A stretch of DNA of 64,000 nt, taken from NCBI RefSeq assembly GCF_036634175.1, contig NZ_JAZIFX010000001.1, positions 2,666,001 to 2,730,000 on the forward strand, written 5' to 3'. The position numbers were made by a program, and so were the translations under genes. The stretch is from Streptomyces sp. P9-A2 (GTDB taxonomy: Bacteria; Actinomycetota; Actinomycetes; Streptomycetales; Streptomycetaceae). Under the pieces are notes generated by a model that saw only the letters and a program-made list of their open reading frames with translations, did no database searches and was not told the DNA's origin. Shown here in pieces: positions 45,933 to 54,159 of this stretch (within the stretch, counting starts at the first letter, position 1; the number at the start of each line of letters is the position of its first letter).

Positions 45933-46784
45933 TCACAGCTCCTTGGCCAGCTGATGAATGAGGTCACGCGACGGCTCCGGTGCGAGTGACCCGGCCCTTA
46001 CCCTACGGAACAGGTCTTGGAAATGCGCCAGTTGGGCTTCACCGTCAAGGAAAGCTGTGCCGTGAGGGGCGTCGCGCACCACGGTGTCCAGGCGCGGGAC
46101 CGGACCACCCAGGTGCACCATGGTGCTTCCCGCGCCCGCGAAGTCGTCCAGCGCGAAGGGGATGACCCTGACGGTGACATGGTCGGCGTCGGACATCTCC
46201 AGGATGCGCGCGAGTTGAGCTCGCATCACCGCGCGCCCGGCAACCCTTATGCGTAGCGCCGCTTCGTGGATCACCGTCTCGTACGGGATCGGGTCGGGTC
46301 CTTCGATGACGACCTTCCGCCGCATCCTGTGCTCCACCCGGCGCTCCACCTCGACACCTGGGAACTCCGGGTTCATGTAGGCGAAGAGGGCGCGGGCGTA
46401 ATCCTCCGTCTGGAAGAGCCCCGGCACATGGATGACCGCCACATCGCTCCGGAACGTCGCGTGATGCTCCAGCTCGGCAAGGTCCAGGTAGGCGACGGGC
46501 AGGACGCCTCGGTATGCCTCCCACCAACCCCGAACGCGTCCCGTCGCCATGGTCACCAAAGCGTCGATCAACTCGACATCCGCACAGGAATAGTTGGCGG
46601 CGAGTCGACGCAGGCGCTCCTCACTCACGCCCGCGAGGGCGGACTCGATGTGACTGATCTGGACAGGGCTCACCCCGAGTAGCGCCGCAGCTTCCCGAGC
46701 GGCGAGACCTGCGGCGTCACGAAGCCGGCGCAGCTCGGTCGCCAATCTCAACTGACGTGCAGTGGGCTCACGCCTCAGGGCCAT
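45933..46784 (-). CDS. XRE-family helix-turn-helix regulator with DUF5753 domain (Scr1 type)
   Basis: A 283-residue regulator. The N-terminal helix-turn-helix is typical (RRLRDAAGLAAREAAALLGV, then SPVQISHIESALAGVSEERL). The C-terminal DUF5753-type domain follows (ELEHHATFRSDVAVIHVPGLFQTEDYARALF in part: VIHVPGLFQTEDYARAL). Start 46784 is preferred because family members begin MxLRREPTARQLRLA and GGAGC precedes it; 46823 is a longer alternative. The DUF397 gene follows at once and an ATPase gene is divergent: the standard three-gene Streptomyces module. Confidence 0.9.
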   Translation of the reverse strand: MALRREPTARQLRLATELRRLRDAAGLAAREAAALLGVSPVQISHIESALAGVSEERLRRLAANYSCADVELIDALVTMATGRVRGWWEAYRGVLPVAYLDLAELEHHATFRSDVAVIHVPGLFQTEDYARALFAYMNPEFPGVEVERRVEHRMRRKVVIEGPDPIPYETVIHEAALRIRVAGRAVMRAQLARILEMSDADHVTVRVIPFALDDFAGAGSTMVHLGGPVPRLDTVVRDAPHGTAFLDGEAQLAHFQDLFRRVRAGSLAPEPSRDLIHQLAKEL

Positions 46785-47016
46785 CGACGGTGCTCCGATC
46801 TCGTGCACATGTGCGTGACTCATTCGGGGTCAGATTACGCGAGCGACTTGCTCGACATGAAGATTTAGACCTACCTTCAGTCGCGAAGCAATCACTCTGT
46901 GCAGCATTCAAATCTCGGAAGCGCACCGCTCCGCCATGCCACAACGCGGACGGCAGAGACACCGGCAACCACGACTGCCGCGCACCCAAACCACCCTCCA
47001 CCTCACAGGAGTTCGC

Positions 47017-47445
47017 ATGCCCGAAACCGACCCGTGGGAGTACTCCCTCTCCATCCCGAACGACCCCAGAGCCGTCACCGTCTGCCGTCGCACCCTGCGC
47101 CTGATCCTCACGGTGCACGGCCTGATCGGGCAGGTCGACGTCGCGGAGCTGCTCGCGACGGAGTTGATCGGCAACGCCGTGCGGCACACCAAAGGGCCCG
47201 CCGCGCTGCGAGTGCGCTGCTCGGCGTCGGGGGTTCTGCGGATCGGGGCATGGGACGCGGACCCGTCCCCGCCCGAGCCGCCGCAGCCCTTCACGCCGGC
47301 GCTGGACCGGGAGGACGGAAGAGGGCTCGCCCTGGTGCGGGCCTGTGCCGATGTCTGGGGTTGGCAGCCGCTCTCGCGCGAGGGCAGCCTGGGCAAGTAC
47401 GTGTGGTGCGAACTGGACGGCGTTCGGGCGGGGCGTCCGGACTGA
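47017..47445 (+). CDS. ATP-binding protein, RsbW-like HATPase
   Basis: A 142-residue GHKL ATPase domain with ELLATELIGNAVRHTKG (N-box) and EDGRGLALVRACAD (glycine box). The ATG at 47017 has AGGAG seven bases upstream, so the longer frame from 46936 is not used. It is divergent from the XRE-DUF397 pair and belongs to that module. It may be an anti-sigma or anti-anti-sigma kinase; the partner is not visible. Confidence 0.85.
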   Translation: MPETDPWEYSLSIPNDPRAVTVCRRTLRLILTVHGLIGQVDVAELLATELIGNAVRHTKGPAALRVRCSASGVLRIGAWDADPSPPEPPQPFTPALDREDGRGLALVRACADVWGWQPLSREGSLGKYVWCELDGVRAGRPD

Positions 47446-47744
47446 GCACGCCGGATCGGCGCGCGGCGCGTTCACGCCCTCCGTTCCGCGGCGGCGTGGA
47501 AACGGCGGACCGCGTGCGCCGCCCGGTCATGGTGGGGGCGAGCCGGGCTTCCGTGGCGTCGGCAGTCGGCTGTGCCGTCCAGGTCCACAGCACCTCGGCC
47601 GCCCCCTCCGCGACTCCGGCGGCGCGGGCGGGGCAGATCACGGACGGCTCCGACCAGCGCTCCGCAAGGGTGGCCACCTCCATGAGCATCCGGTTCGCCG
47701 TCGCCTGCCCGCCAGTACCTTCCGCACCGGACCGGCATGTCGAT
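47446..47744. other. No convincing gene
   Basis: The stretch after the ATPase gene contains overlapping minus-strand frames (for example a frame starting MLMEVATLAERWSEPSV and another ending VRRFHAAAERRA), which could be two parts of one frameshifted gene. Neither is supported by a ribosome-binding site or a recognised family, so none is annotated. Confidence 0.4.
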
Positions 47745-48752
47745 TCAGCGCAAGTTCGACGGATGCCGAGGCCACGCGTTGCGGTCCGCCATTCCGCTCC
47801 TTGCAGAGGCCTCCGCTGACAGACGGCGGTCCGTCGTCTCGCAGCGCCGCGAAGTCTTCCGCTCGGGCTCCTCTCGCTCAGGTGCCTTCCGTCGAGGCGC
47901 GGGTGCGAGCTGACCCGCCATCGTTGCCCCGAACGCCAGCGCCATGCCGACCAGTTGCCACGGCGTCAGCGCCTCGCCGAGCGCCGCCCAGCCGACGACG
48001 GCCGCGGTGAGTGGGGAGAGCGGGCCGAGGAAGGTGACCTGGGTGGCGGTGAGGCGGCCGATGCCGCGGAACCAGAGCCAGTACGCGACCGCCGTGTTCA
48101 CCAGGGCGAGGTAGAGGTAGCCGCCGACCGCCGGGGCGTCCAGGGCGGGAGGGGCGCCCTCGATCAACAGGGCGGGCGGGGCGATGAGCAGGCCGCCCGC
48201 GGTCAGTTGCCAGCCGGTGAGCGCGAGCGGGCCGACGCCCTCGGGGCGGCCCCACCGCTGGGTGAGCACGGTGCCGGTGGACATGGAGGCAATGGAGGTG
48301 AGCGCCGCGAGCACGCCGAGCGGGTCCAGCGCCCCGGCCGCCTTCAGGACGACCAGGCTCACGCCGCCCGCGGCCACGGTCCCGGCGAGCAGGGTGCGCC
48401 TCGCCGGCCGCTGCCCCAGCAGCAGTGCCGAGAGGCCGACCACGCACAGCGGCGCGATCGAACCGACGGCCGCGGCCGTCCCGCCGGGCAGCCGGTACGC
48501 GGAGAGGAACAGCAGGGGGAAGAAGGCGCCGATGTTGAGTGCGCCGAGGACGGTCGCCTTCCCCCACCACGCGCCCTTCGGCAGCACCCTGGCCAGCGCG
48601 AGCAGCAGCAGTCCGGCGGGCAGGGCGCGCATCAGGCCGGTGAACAGGGGGCGGTCGGCGGGGAGGAACTCGGTGGTGACGGCGTAGGTGGTGCCCCAGG
48701 AGACGGGGGCGAGGGCGGTGAGCGCGATCAGGGTGGCGCGGTTCGGGGCCAT
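47745..48752 (-). CDS. EamA/DMT-family transporter
   Basis: A 335-residue inner-membrane exporter of the drug/metabolite transporter superfamily with ten hydrophobic segments in two EamA repeats (PVSWGTTYAVTTEFLPADRP in part: PVSWGTTYAVTTE; second repeat ALVNTAVAYWLWFRGI). The C-terminal 45 residues are hydrophilic and charged. The ATG at 48752 is preceded by GAGGTG. It is divergent from a MarR-family gene with a palindromic operator between them, so the regulator probably represses the exporter. The substrate is unknown. Confidence 0.85.
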   Translation of the reverse strand: MAPNRATLIALTALAPVSWGTTYAVTTEFLPADRPLFTGLMRALPAGLLLLALARVLPKGAWWGKATVLGALNIGAFFPLLFLSAYRLPGGTAAAVGSIAPLCVVGLSALLLGQRPARRTLLAGTVAAGGVSLVVLKAAGALDPLGVLAALTSIASMSTGTVLTQRWGRPEGVGPLALTGWQLTAGGLLIAPPALLIEGAPPALDAPAVGGYLYLALVNTAVAYWLWFRGIGRLTATQVTFLGPLSPLTAAVVGWAALGEALTPWQLVGMALAFGATMAGQLAPAPRRKAPEREEPERKTSRRCETTDRRLSAEASARSGMADRNAWPRHPSNLR

Positions 48753-48793
48753 GGGGGCGCACCTCTTCCCGGGGCGGCTTCGAGTGGACAGAG

Positions 48794-48830
48794 AGTAGCT
48801 TAGCGCTAAGCAACTTTTCAGCAAGCTACT
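48794..48830. promoter_or_regulatory. Palindromic operator between EamA and MarR genes
   Basis: GCTTAGCGCTAAGC (48798-48811) is a perfect 14-bp palindrome. A wider dyad (AGTAGCTT at 48794, AAGCTACT at 48823) encloses it. It lies between the divergent starts, as expected for the operator of the MarR-type regulator. Confidence 0.7.
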
Positions 48831-48869
48831 TTCTTGCGGGCGACCGGGAGGGGGCGGATACTCCTGCCC

Positions 48870-49379
48870 ATGAGTGCACGCCCCGAGCAGCGCAAGGACC
48901 CCGTCGACGCGATCGTCGAGCAGTGGGCCCGGAAGCGGCCGGACCTCGACACGGTCGCGATGGAGGTCTTCGGCCGCATCACCCGGCTCTCACGCGCCAT
49001 GGGCGACCAGTTGGAGAAGGCGTACGCCAAGTACGGGATCTCGCGCGGGGAGTTCGACGTCCTCGCGACCCTGCGCCGCTCCGGCGAGCCCTACGCCCTG
49101 TCCCCGCGTCAGCTCTCGGCCACGCTGATGCTCACCACCGGCGGGATGACGGGCCGCCTCGACAAACTGGAGCGGGCGGGACTGCTGCGCCGTTCCCCCG
49201 ACCCGCACGACCGCCGGGGACTCCGGGTCACGCTCACCGACCAGGGCCTGCGCCTGGCCGACGAAGCGGTCGGCGCGGGCCTCGCCCTCCAGACGGATGC
49301 CCTGTCCTCCCTGGACGAGGAACGGGTGGAACAACTGGCCGACCTACTCAGGGACTTGCTGCTCGCCACCGAGAAGTAG
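48870..49379 (+). CDS. MarR-family transcriptional regulator
   Basis: A 169-residue winged-helix dimer. The MarR core is clear: GISRGEFDVLATLRRSGEPY, SPRQLSATLMLTTGGMTGRL (recognition helix) and the wing RSPDPHDRRGLRVTLTDQG. The ATG at 48870 follows a short G-rich region; the frame from 48834 is longer but less likely. The divergent EamA gene is the probable target. Convergent with the nitroreductase. Confidence 0.88.
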   Translation: MSARPEQRKDPVDAIVEQWARKRPDLDTVAMEVFGRITRLSRAMGDQLEKAYAKYGISRGEFDVLATLRRSGEPYALSPRQLSATLMLTTGGMTGRLDKLERAGLLRRSPDPHDRRGLRVTLTDQGLRLADEAVGAGLALQTDALSSLDEERVEQLADLLRDLLLATEK

Positions 49380-49500
49380 CGGACTGGCCGACATCCGGAA
49401 GCGGGCGCACCGAACGCCGGGTCACCACCGCGTACCGGGCGGGGCACCCTCCCCCGCCCGGCGCCCGGCACCAACCCGGCGATCCGGCGGCCCGACGCCC

Positions 49501-49554
49501 CGGCGTCCCGGCGTCCCGGCGTCCCGGCGTCCCGGCGTCCCGGCGTCCCGGCGT
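49501..49554. repeat. 9-bp tandem repeat (CGGCGTCCC), six units
   Basis: Six exact copies of CGGCGTCCC end just before the nitroreductase stop codon, in the convergent interval after the MarR gene. Copy number could vary between strains. It is unlikely to encode protein. Confidence 0.9.
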
Positions 49555-49561
49555 CCGTGGC

Positions 49562-50299
49562 CTACCAGCGGTTCCGGTGCACAACCTCCGCGACCGGGCG
49601 GCGGCTCACCGGACCGAAGTTGCCGCGCGGCCACCCCACCGGGATGGCCGCGAAGGTGTTCATGTCCTCGGGAATGCCGAGGGCCGCCTTCCACTCCTCC
49701 TCCAGCATCAGGTGCCAGATGGTGATGTTGGCGGCCAGGCCCAGGCCCCGCGCGGCGAGCAGCAGGTTCTGCACGCCCGGGTAGACACAGGAACCCTCCG
49801 CGAGGGCGGAGAAGCGCTCCTGGATCCGTCCCATGCGCGCCGTCCCCTCGGCACCGAGCGCCTCGGCGTAGCGCTGCAGGCCCTCCTCCTCGATCCTCGG
49901 CTCCGGGAACCGGTAACAGGGGATGATCAGCGCCGGTGTCTCGGCGAAGTGGTCGCGCTGGTACTCGATGGCGGCGACCATGCGCCCGTACGCGGCCTCG
50001 TCCATGCCGGCGGGGGCGTACTTGCCGGTCGTGGCGAGGTACGCGTCCACGCATCGCTTCCACAGCGGCGCGAGCTCGGCCATGACCTCGGGGTCGGTGA
50101 CGACGACGTACTCGTAGCGCTGCATGTTGCCGCCGCTGGGGCCCCAGACGGCCGCCTGTATCAGCCGGTCCAAAAGCTCGTCGGGCACCGGGTCGGGCTG
50201 GAGGCGCCGCATGGCCCGCATGGTGGACATGGTCGCGAAGAGGGCGGGTTCGGCGGCCTCGACGGCAGACGATTCGGGCAGGGTGGCTTCAGGGTTCAT
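49562..50299 (-). CDS. Nitroreductase-family protein
   Basis: A 245-residue FMN-dependent oxidoreductase fold. The N-terminal phosphate-binding region (MRAMRRLQPDPVPDELLDRLI in part: RRLQPDPVPDELLDRLI, then AAVWGPSGGNMQRYEYVVV in part: WGPSGGNMQRYEYVVV) and the GVQNLLLAARGLGLAA stretch are family marks. It probably reduces nitro or quinone substrates with NAD(P)H. The start at 50299 is an ATG in a frame with normal codon use. Single-gene unit. Confidence 0.85.
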   Translation of the reverse strand: MNPEATLPESSAVEAAEPALFATMSTMRAMRRLQPDPVPDELLDRLIQAAVWGPSGGNMQRYEYVVVTDPEVMAELAPLWKRCVDAYLATTGKYAPAGMDEAAYGRMVAAIEYQRDHFAETPALIIPCYRFPEPRIEEEGLQRYAEALGAEGTARMGRIQERFSALAEGSCVYPGVQNLLLAARGLGLAANITIWHLMLEEEWKAALGIPEDMNTFAAIPVGWPRGNFGPVSRRPVAEVVHRNRW

Positions 50300-50605
50300 G
50301 GGCGGAGTCTAGAAACAGCACGCCCCGCCCCGAACACCCGGTCACCTCCGGGGCGTTGCTCCGGCCGGAATCACCCCGCACCACCGGGGCCGGGCCCGGA
50401 CCGCGACCGAACCGCAGGCGGTCCGTACGCGCATCGGGGGTGCCCGATATCGCCGCACCGGACGCTCCTGACGCCCCTTCAGCCGGTCGGCAGAGGCGGG
50501 GCGGAGGCCGAGGGCGGAAAGCCGGAGGCGGAGGCGGGACGCCCCGCCGCCCTGCCGCATACAGCCCCACGCGTCACTCCTCGAAGCGGAGCTGCACGCA
50601 GCACG
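50300..50605. other. Intergenic region upstream of the nitroreductase
   Basis: No gene is seen. The stretch is very GC-rich, contains purine-rich GGAGGC repeats at about 50486-50550, and should carry the nitroreductase promoter on the minus strand. Confidence 0.5.
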
Positions 50606-50672
50606 AAGGGCGCCGATCCCGTCATCCGTACGGCGGCGATTCACGCGTACGGGTGGCGGGATCGGCGCCCTC
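50606..50672. terminator. Long hairpin terminator
   Basis: AAGGGCGCCGATCCCG pairs with CGGGATCGGCGCCCT, and CGTAC/GTACG add to the stem. It lies downstream of the small membrane protein gene (minus strand) and probably ends its transcript. Confidence 0.75.
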
Positions 50673-50726
50673 GGAAAGATGCGGGGACGACCGACCGGGG
50701 TCAGGGACCGGAGTCCGGGGCCGGGG

Positions 50727-51014
50727 TCAGGCCTTGACGTCGGCCTTGGCGTCCGGCTTGATCGTGATGTTGGAGCTGGTCGTGTCCTTCTTCTTGTGCG
50801 ACTTGTCGCCGACCATCACCAGCCCGGCGATGACCAGGAAGAGCACGATCGGGGCCGCGACGTACAGCCCCAGCGTCTCGATCACGCTCAGGCCCGTGCC
50901 GGGGTCGTCGCCGTCGTCGCGGGTGAGCGCGAGCGCGGGGGACGTCATGAGCAGCATCATCAGCGTCGTACCGGCTGCCAGGGCGCCGGCGCGCAGGGCG
51001 TTCGTCTTGTCCAC
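50727..51014 (-). CDS. Small membrane protein with signal sequence
   Basis: A 95-residue protein from a GTG at 51014. A signal-like segment (ALRAGALAAGTTLMMLLMTS) precedes a short acidic linker (RDDGDDPGTG), one membrane segment (LYVAAPIVLFLVIAGLVMVG) and a lysine-rich C-terminus. I do not recognise a function; small double-hydrophobic proteins like this are common in Streptomyces beside malQ. The longer frame to 52340 is an artefact of the opposite-strand malQ sequence. Confidence 0.65.
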   Translation of the reverse strand: MDKTNALRAGALAAGTTLMMLLMTSPALALTRDDGDDPGTGLSVIETLGLYVAAPIVLFLVIAGLVMVGDKSHKKKDTTSSNITIKPDAKADVKA

Positions 51015-51112
51015 GGTGCCAACGTAGCGAACCGCCGTGGGGCCCGCGCGTCCGGGGTGGCGTACGGGACCCCGGTCACATCGGGTATGTCCCGGTGCGG
51101 CCAGGTTTGCCC

Positions 51113-53560
51113 TCAGGTCCAGCCCGGGGTGTCCGCGCCCCCCGGCCGGTCGGTGTGGGCGCGCACCACGTCGAGCAGGGCCCGCAGTCTCGGGGACGCC
51201 GTCAGGTCCTCCAGGGAGATCGGGCGGCCCTGCGCGTCGGCGATGGGCAGGCGCCAGTTCGGGTACTGGTCCCAGGTGCCGGGGAGGTTCTGCGGGCGCC
51301 GGTCGCCGACGCCGTCGGGGAGCCAGACGCCGATCATCCGGGCGGGGGTGCGCAGCAGGTAGCGGTGGACGGCCTGGACGCGTGCCTCCTCCTCCGTGGG
51401 GGCGGTGCCGTCCGTCTGCGCGAGAGCGGTGCCGCCCGTGCCGTGGCCGTGCAGCAGGCCGAGCCCGGTCAGCAGCTCCAGCCACTCCGCGGTGTCCGCG
51501 ACGGCCTCCGCGTGCTCCTCTGTGAGGGGTCGGGTGAGCAGGCCGAGGCTGTCGCGGAGCTCGACGTGTTCGCCGGTGAGGCGGGACGCGGTGGGCGGGA
51601 GGTCGTGGGTGGTGACGGTGGCCAGGCAGTCGGCGCGCCAGGCCTCCGGCGGAAGGGGCCGTCGGTCGCCCTCCCAGTCCCGTTCGAACCAGAGCACCGA
51701 CGTCCCGTACACCCCGCGTTCGCGCAGCGTCTCGCGTACGCCGGGCTCGACCGTGCCCAGGTCCTCGCCGATCACCACCGCCCCGGCGCGGGAGGCCTCC
51801 AGGACGAGGACGGCGAGCATCGCCTCGGCGTCGTAGCGGACGTACGTGCCCTCGGTGGGCGGCTGCCCCTGGGGCACCCACCAGAGCCGGAACAGGCCCA
51901 TGACGTGGTCGATGCGCAGGGCGCCCGCATACCGGAACAGGGCCTGGAGCAGGGCGCGGAACGGCGCGTAGCCGCAGGCGGCGAGCCGGTCGGGGCGCCA
52001 GGGCGGCAGGCCCCAGTCCTGGCCGCGGGCGTTGAAGGCGTCCGGGGGCGCGCCGACCGACATGCCGGCGGCGAGGGTGTCCTGCTGCGCCCAGGCGTCG
52101 GAGCCTTCGGGGTGCACGCCGACCGCGAGGTCGTGGACGATGCCGAGCGGCATCCCGGCCTCGCGCGCGGCCCGCTGGGCGGCGGTGAGCTGGGTGTCGG
52201 TGAGCCAGGCCAGCCGGGAGTGGAAGTCGACGCGGGCCGCCAGTTCTCGGCGGGCGCGCGCGGTCCCGGGCGAGCGCGGGTCGCGCAGGGGGGCGGGCCA
52301 GGTGTGCCAGTCGGGGCCGTGCACCTCGGCGAGCGCGCACCAGGTGGCGTGGTCCTCCAGGGCCTGCCCCTGTTCGGCGAGGAAGTCGCGGTAGGCGGCG
52401 AGGCGGCCGGGGCCGAGCGGCACCTCGTTCACGACTGCTTCGAGTGCGGCCTTCTTGGTCGCCCAGACGGCGTCCCGGTCGATCAGGGCGCCCTTGTCCA
52501 GCACCGCCTCGCGCAGTTCCGCGGCCCGCCCGAGCAGGTCCTCCAGCGGGTTCCGCCGCAGGTCCCCTCCGGGGTTCCGCCGCCGGGCGCGGTCCTCCTC
52601 GGCTCCCGCGCCGCCCGCGCCCTCCGTCCCGCCTACGCCCTCGCCCTCCGAGCCGCCCGTTCCCTCCCTCACGTACGCGAACTCCGGTACGTCCTCGATC
52701 CGCAGGTGGACCGGGTCGGGGAAACGGCGGGAGGACGGCCGGTAGGGCGAGGGGTCGGTCGGGGTGCCGGGGACGGCCGCGTGCAGCGGGTTGATCTGGA
52801 CGAATCCGGCGCCGAGAGTGCGGCCGGCCCAGGTGGCGAGTTCGCCGAGGTCGGCGAGGTCGCCCATGCCCCAGGAGCGGCGGGAGAGGAGCGAGTAGAG
52901 CTGGACGAGGAGCCCGTAGCAGCGGGCCGGGGGTGCGGGCAGCCGGGGTGGGGCGACGATCAGGTGGGCCTCGCCGGTGCGGCCGTCGGGCGCGGTGGCG
53001 GTCACCCGGTGGACGCCGGGCGGGAGGTCGTCGGCCGAGGCACGGATCTCGCCCTGCTCGGTGCGGACGAGCAGCCGGGTGCCCTCGGGGAGCGCGGCCA
53101 GGGCGGGCGGCGCGCCGGTGCCCCAGCCGACCACGGTGGGCGGCAGCAGCCGCTCGGCCCGCTCCCGTTCGCCGGTGGCGAGCGCGGCACGGACGGTCTC
53201 GGGTGTCCCCGCGTCCACGCCGAGGGCGGCCAGGGCGCGGATGACGGCGGTGGCAGAGGCGGCGACCGTACGGTCCGGGGAGGGGGCGTAGGAGGTGGCG
53301 ACGCCATGGAGGGCGGCGAGCCGGGACAGATCCGCGGAGGGCCCGGGGGTCGGCTCCGGGCCGGAGGCCGGCGTGGAAACCCCGGGCGGCGGCTCGGAAG
53401 AGCCGGAAGGTGACCCAGAAGGTCCGGAGGGCGGCTCGGAAGCGCCGGAGGGCGATTCGGAAGTCGGCTCGGGGGGCGGCCCCGAAGACGGCTCGGGGAA
53501 CGGCCCCGGAGGGCGGGAGGACGACGCGGAAGGCGGCTCGGCCGGTCCGGCGCCGGCCAT
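51113..53560 (-). CDS. malQ: 4-alpha-glucanotransferase (amylomaltase)
   Basis: An 815-residue GH77 enzyme that transfers alpha-1,4-glucan segments in maltodextrin metabolism. The catalytic nucleophile is in RIDHVMGLFR, the acid/base Glu in IGEDLGTV and the third carboxylate in THDLPP. The GH77 loop RYDAEAMLAVLVLEA is also present. The first 70 residues are a low-complexity PSGxSEPPSG repeat (encoded by 12-15-bp DNA repeats), and a glycine/glutamate-rich insert lies at about residues 305-335. It follows the upstream small gene without a gap (TAG-ATG). Confidence 0.93.
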   Translation of the reverse strand: MAGAGPAEPPSASSSRPPGPFPEPSSGPPPEPTSESPSGASEPPSGPSGSPSGSSEPPPGVSTPASGPEPTPGPSADLSRLAALHGVATSYAPSPDRTVAASATAVIRALAALGVDAGTPETVRAALATGERERAERLLPPTVVGWGTGAPPALAALPEGTRLLVRTEQGEIRASADDLPPGVHRVTATAPDGRTGEAHLIVAPPRLPAPPARCYGLLVQLYSLLSRRSWGMGDLADLGELATWAGRTLGAGFVQINPLHAAVPGTPTDPSPYRPSSRRFPDPVHLRIEDVPEFAYVREGTGGSEGEGVGGTEGAGGAGAEEDRARRRNPGGDLRRNPLEDLLGRAAELREAVLDKGALIDRDAVWATKKAALEAVVNEVPLGPGRLAAYRDFLAEQGQALEDHATWCALAEVHGPDWHTWPAPLRDPRSPGTARARRELAARVDFHSRLAWLTDTQLTAAQRAAREAGMPLGIVHDLAVGVHPEGSDAWAQQDTLAAGMSVGAPPDAFNARGQDWGLPPWRPDRLAACGYAPFRALLQALFRYAGALRIDHVMGLFRLWWVPQGQPPTEGTYVRYDAEAMLAVLVLEASRAGAVVIGEDLGTVEPGVRETLRERGVYGTSVLWFERDWEGDRRPLPPEAWRADCLATVTTHDLPPTASRLTGEHVELRDSLGLLTRPLTEEHAEAVADTAEWLELLTGLGLLHGHGTGGTALAQTDGTAPTEEEARVQAVHRYLLRTPARMIGVWLPDGVGDRRPQNLPGTWDQYPNWRLPIADAQGRPISLEDLTASPRLRALLDVVRAHTDRPGGADTPGWT

Positions 53561-53860
53561 CTAGGGCTCCGGGACGTACTGCGCCGGGAAGGAGTCGAGT
53601 CCACTGGTGTCCATGGCCGCGTCGGACTCGCTGGTCAGGTGGGCGGCGTCGGAGAGCGGGGGCTCACTGGTGAGGGGTTCGGCGTCGGGCAGCGGGGGCT
53701 CGCTGGTGAGCGGGACTCCCGCGCAGGGGCCCTCCGCACTGAAGACGCAGGCGTACATGCCTTCGGCTTCGACGCTGTGCGGGCCGTCGAGGTCGGCGGA
53801 CGGATCCGCCTCGGGTTTGGACATGGGCGGGGCCAGGACGAACGCCGGTGCAGCAGCCAC
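53561..53860 (-). CDS. Small hypothetical protein upstream of malQ
   Basis: A 99-residue, acidic protein starting at a GTG behind a strong GAGGAGG site. It contains three LTSEPPLxDA-type repeats (VPLTSEPPLPDAEPLTSEP in part) and two cysteines (YACVFSAEGPCAG). The stop codon abuts the malQ ATG, so the two genes are co-translated. No family is recognised. An alternative TTG start lies eight codons upstream. Confidence 0.6.
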   Translation of the reverse strand: MAAAPAFVLAPPMSKPEADPSADLDGPHSVEAEGMYACVFSAEGPCAGVPLTSEPPLPDAEPLTSEPPLSDAAHLTSESDAAMDTSGLDSFPAQYVPEP

Positions 53861-54159
53861 TGAGGGCCTCCTCGTCGAGAACAATCGAAAACAATCGAAT
53901 CAAGCGGGATCAAGCGGATCGGCAGGAAACTTTGCGCACGAATGTGCCTGTCGGCGGGGTTCCTCGCAGCCCCTACCCAGTGGACGCGAAGACAGACACC
54001 TCAATTCGGGGAACGTGTCCCTGCTCACATTGTGTTCCCGTTCCCGCATCCCGCATGCGGGCAAACCCGCCACAACGGCCACTCTGATTGACACGCCCGA
54101 AGCGCGATGATGGGCTCCTGATCTGTCACGGAATGGTTTCTGTCTCCTTGGGAGGGGCC
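53861..54159. other. Divergent intergenic region, malQ unit / GH84 gene
   Basis: The region is less GC-rich than its surroundings and contains short repeats (AACAATCGAA twice at about 53880-53900). Promoters for both divergent units are expected. No gene is seen. Confidence 0.5.

Noticed and set aside
47291..47738. Two overlapping minus-strand frames between the ATPase and EamA genes
   Set aside because: They might be one frameshifted gene, but neither has a ribosome-binding site or recognised family.
50727..52340. 537-codon frame ending in the small membrane protein
   Set aside because: The upstream two thirds are malQ read in a shifted frame; only the 95-residue end has a normal composition.
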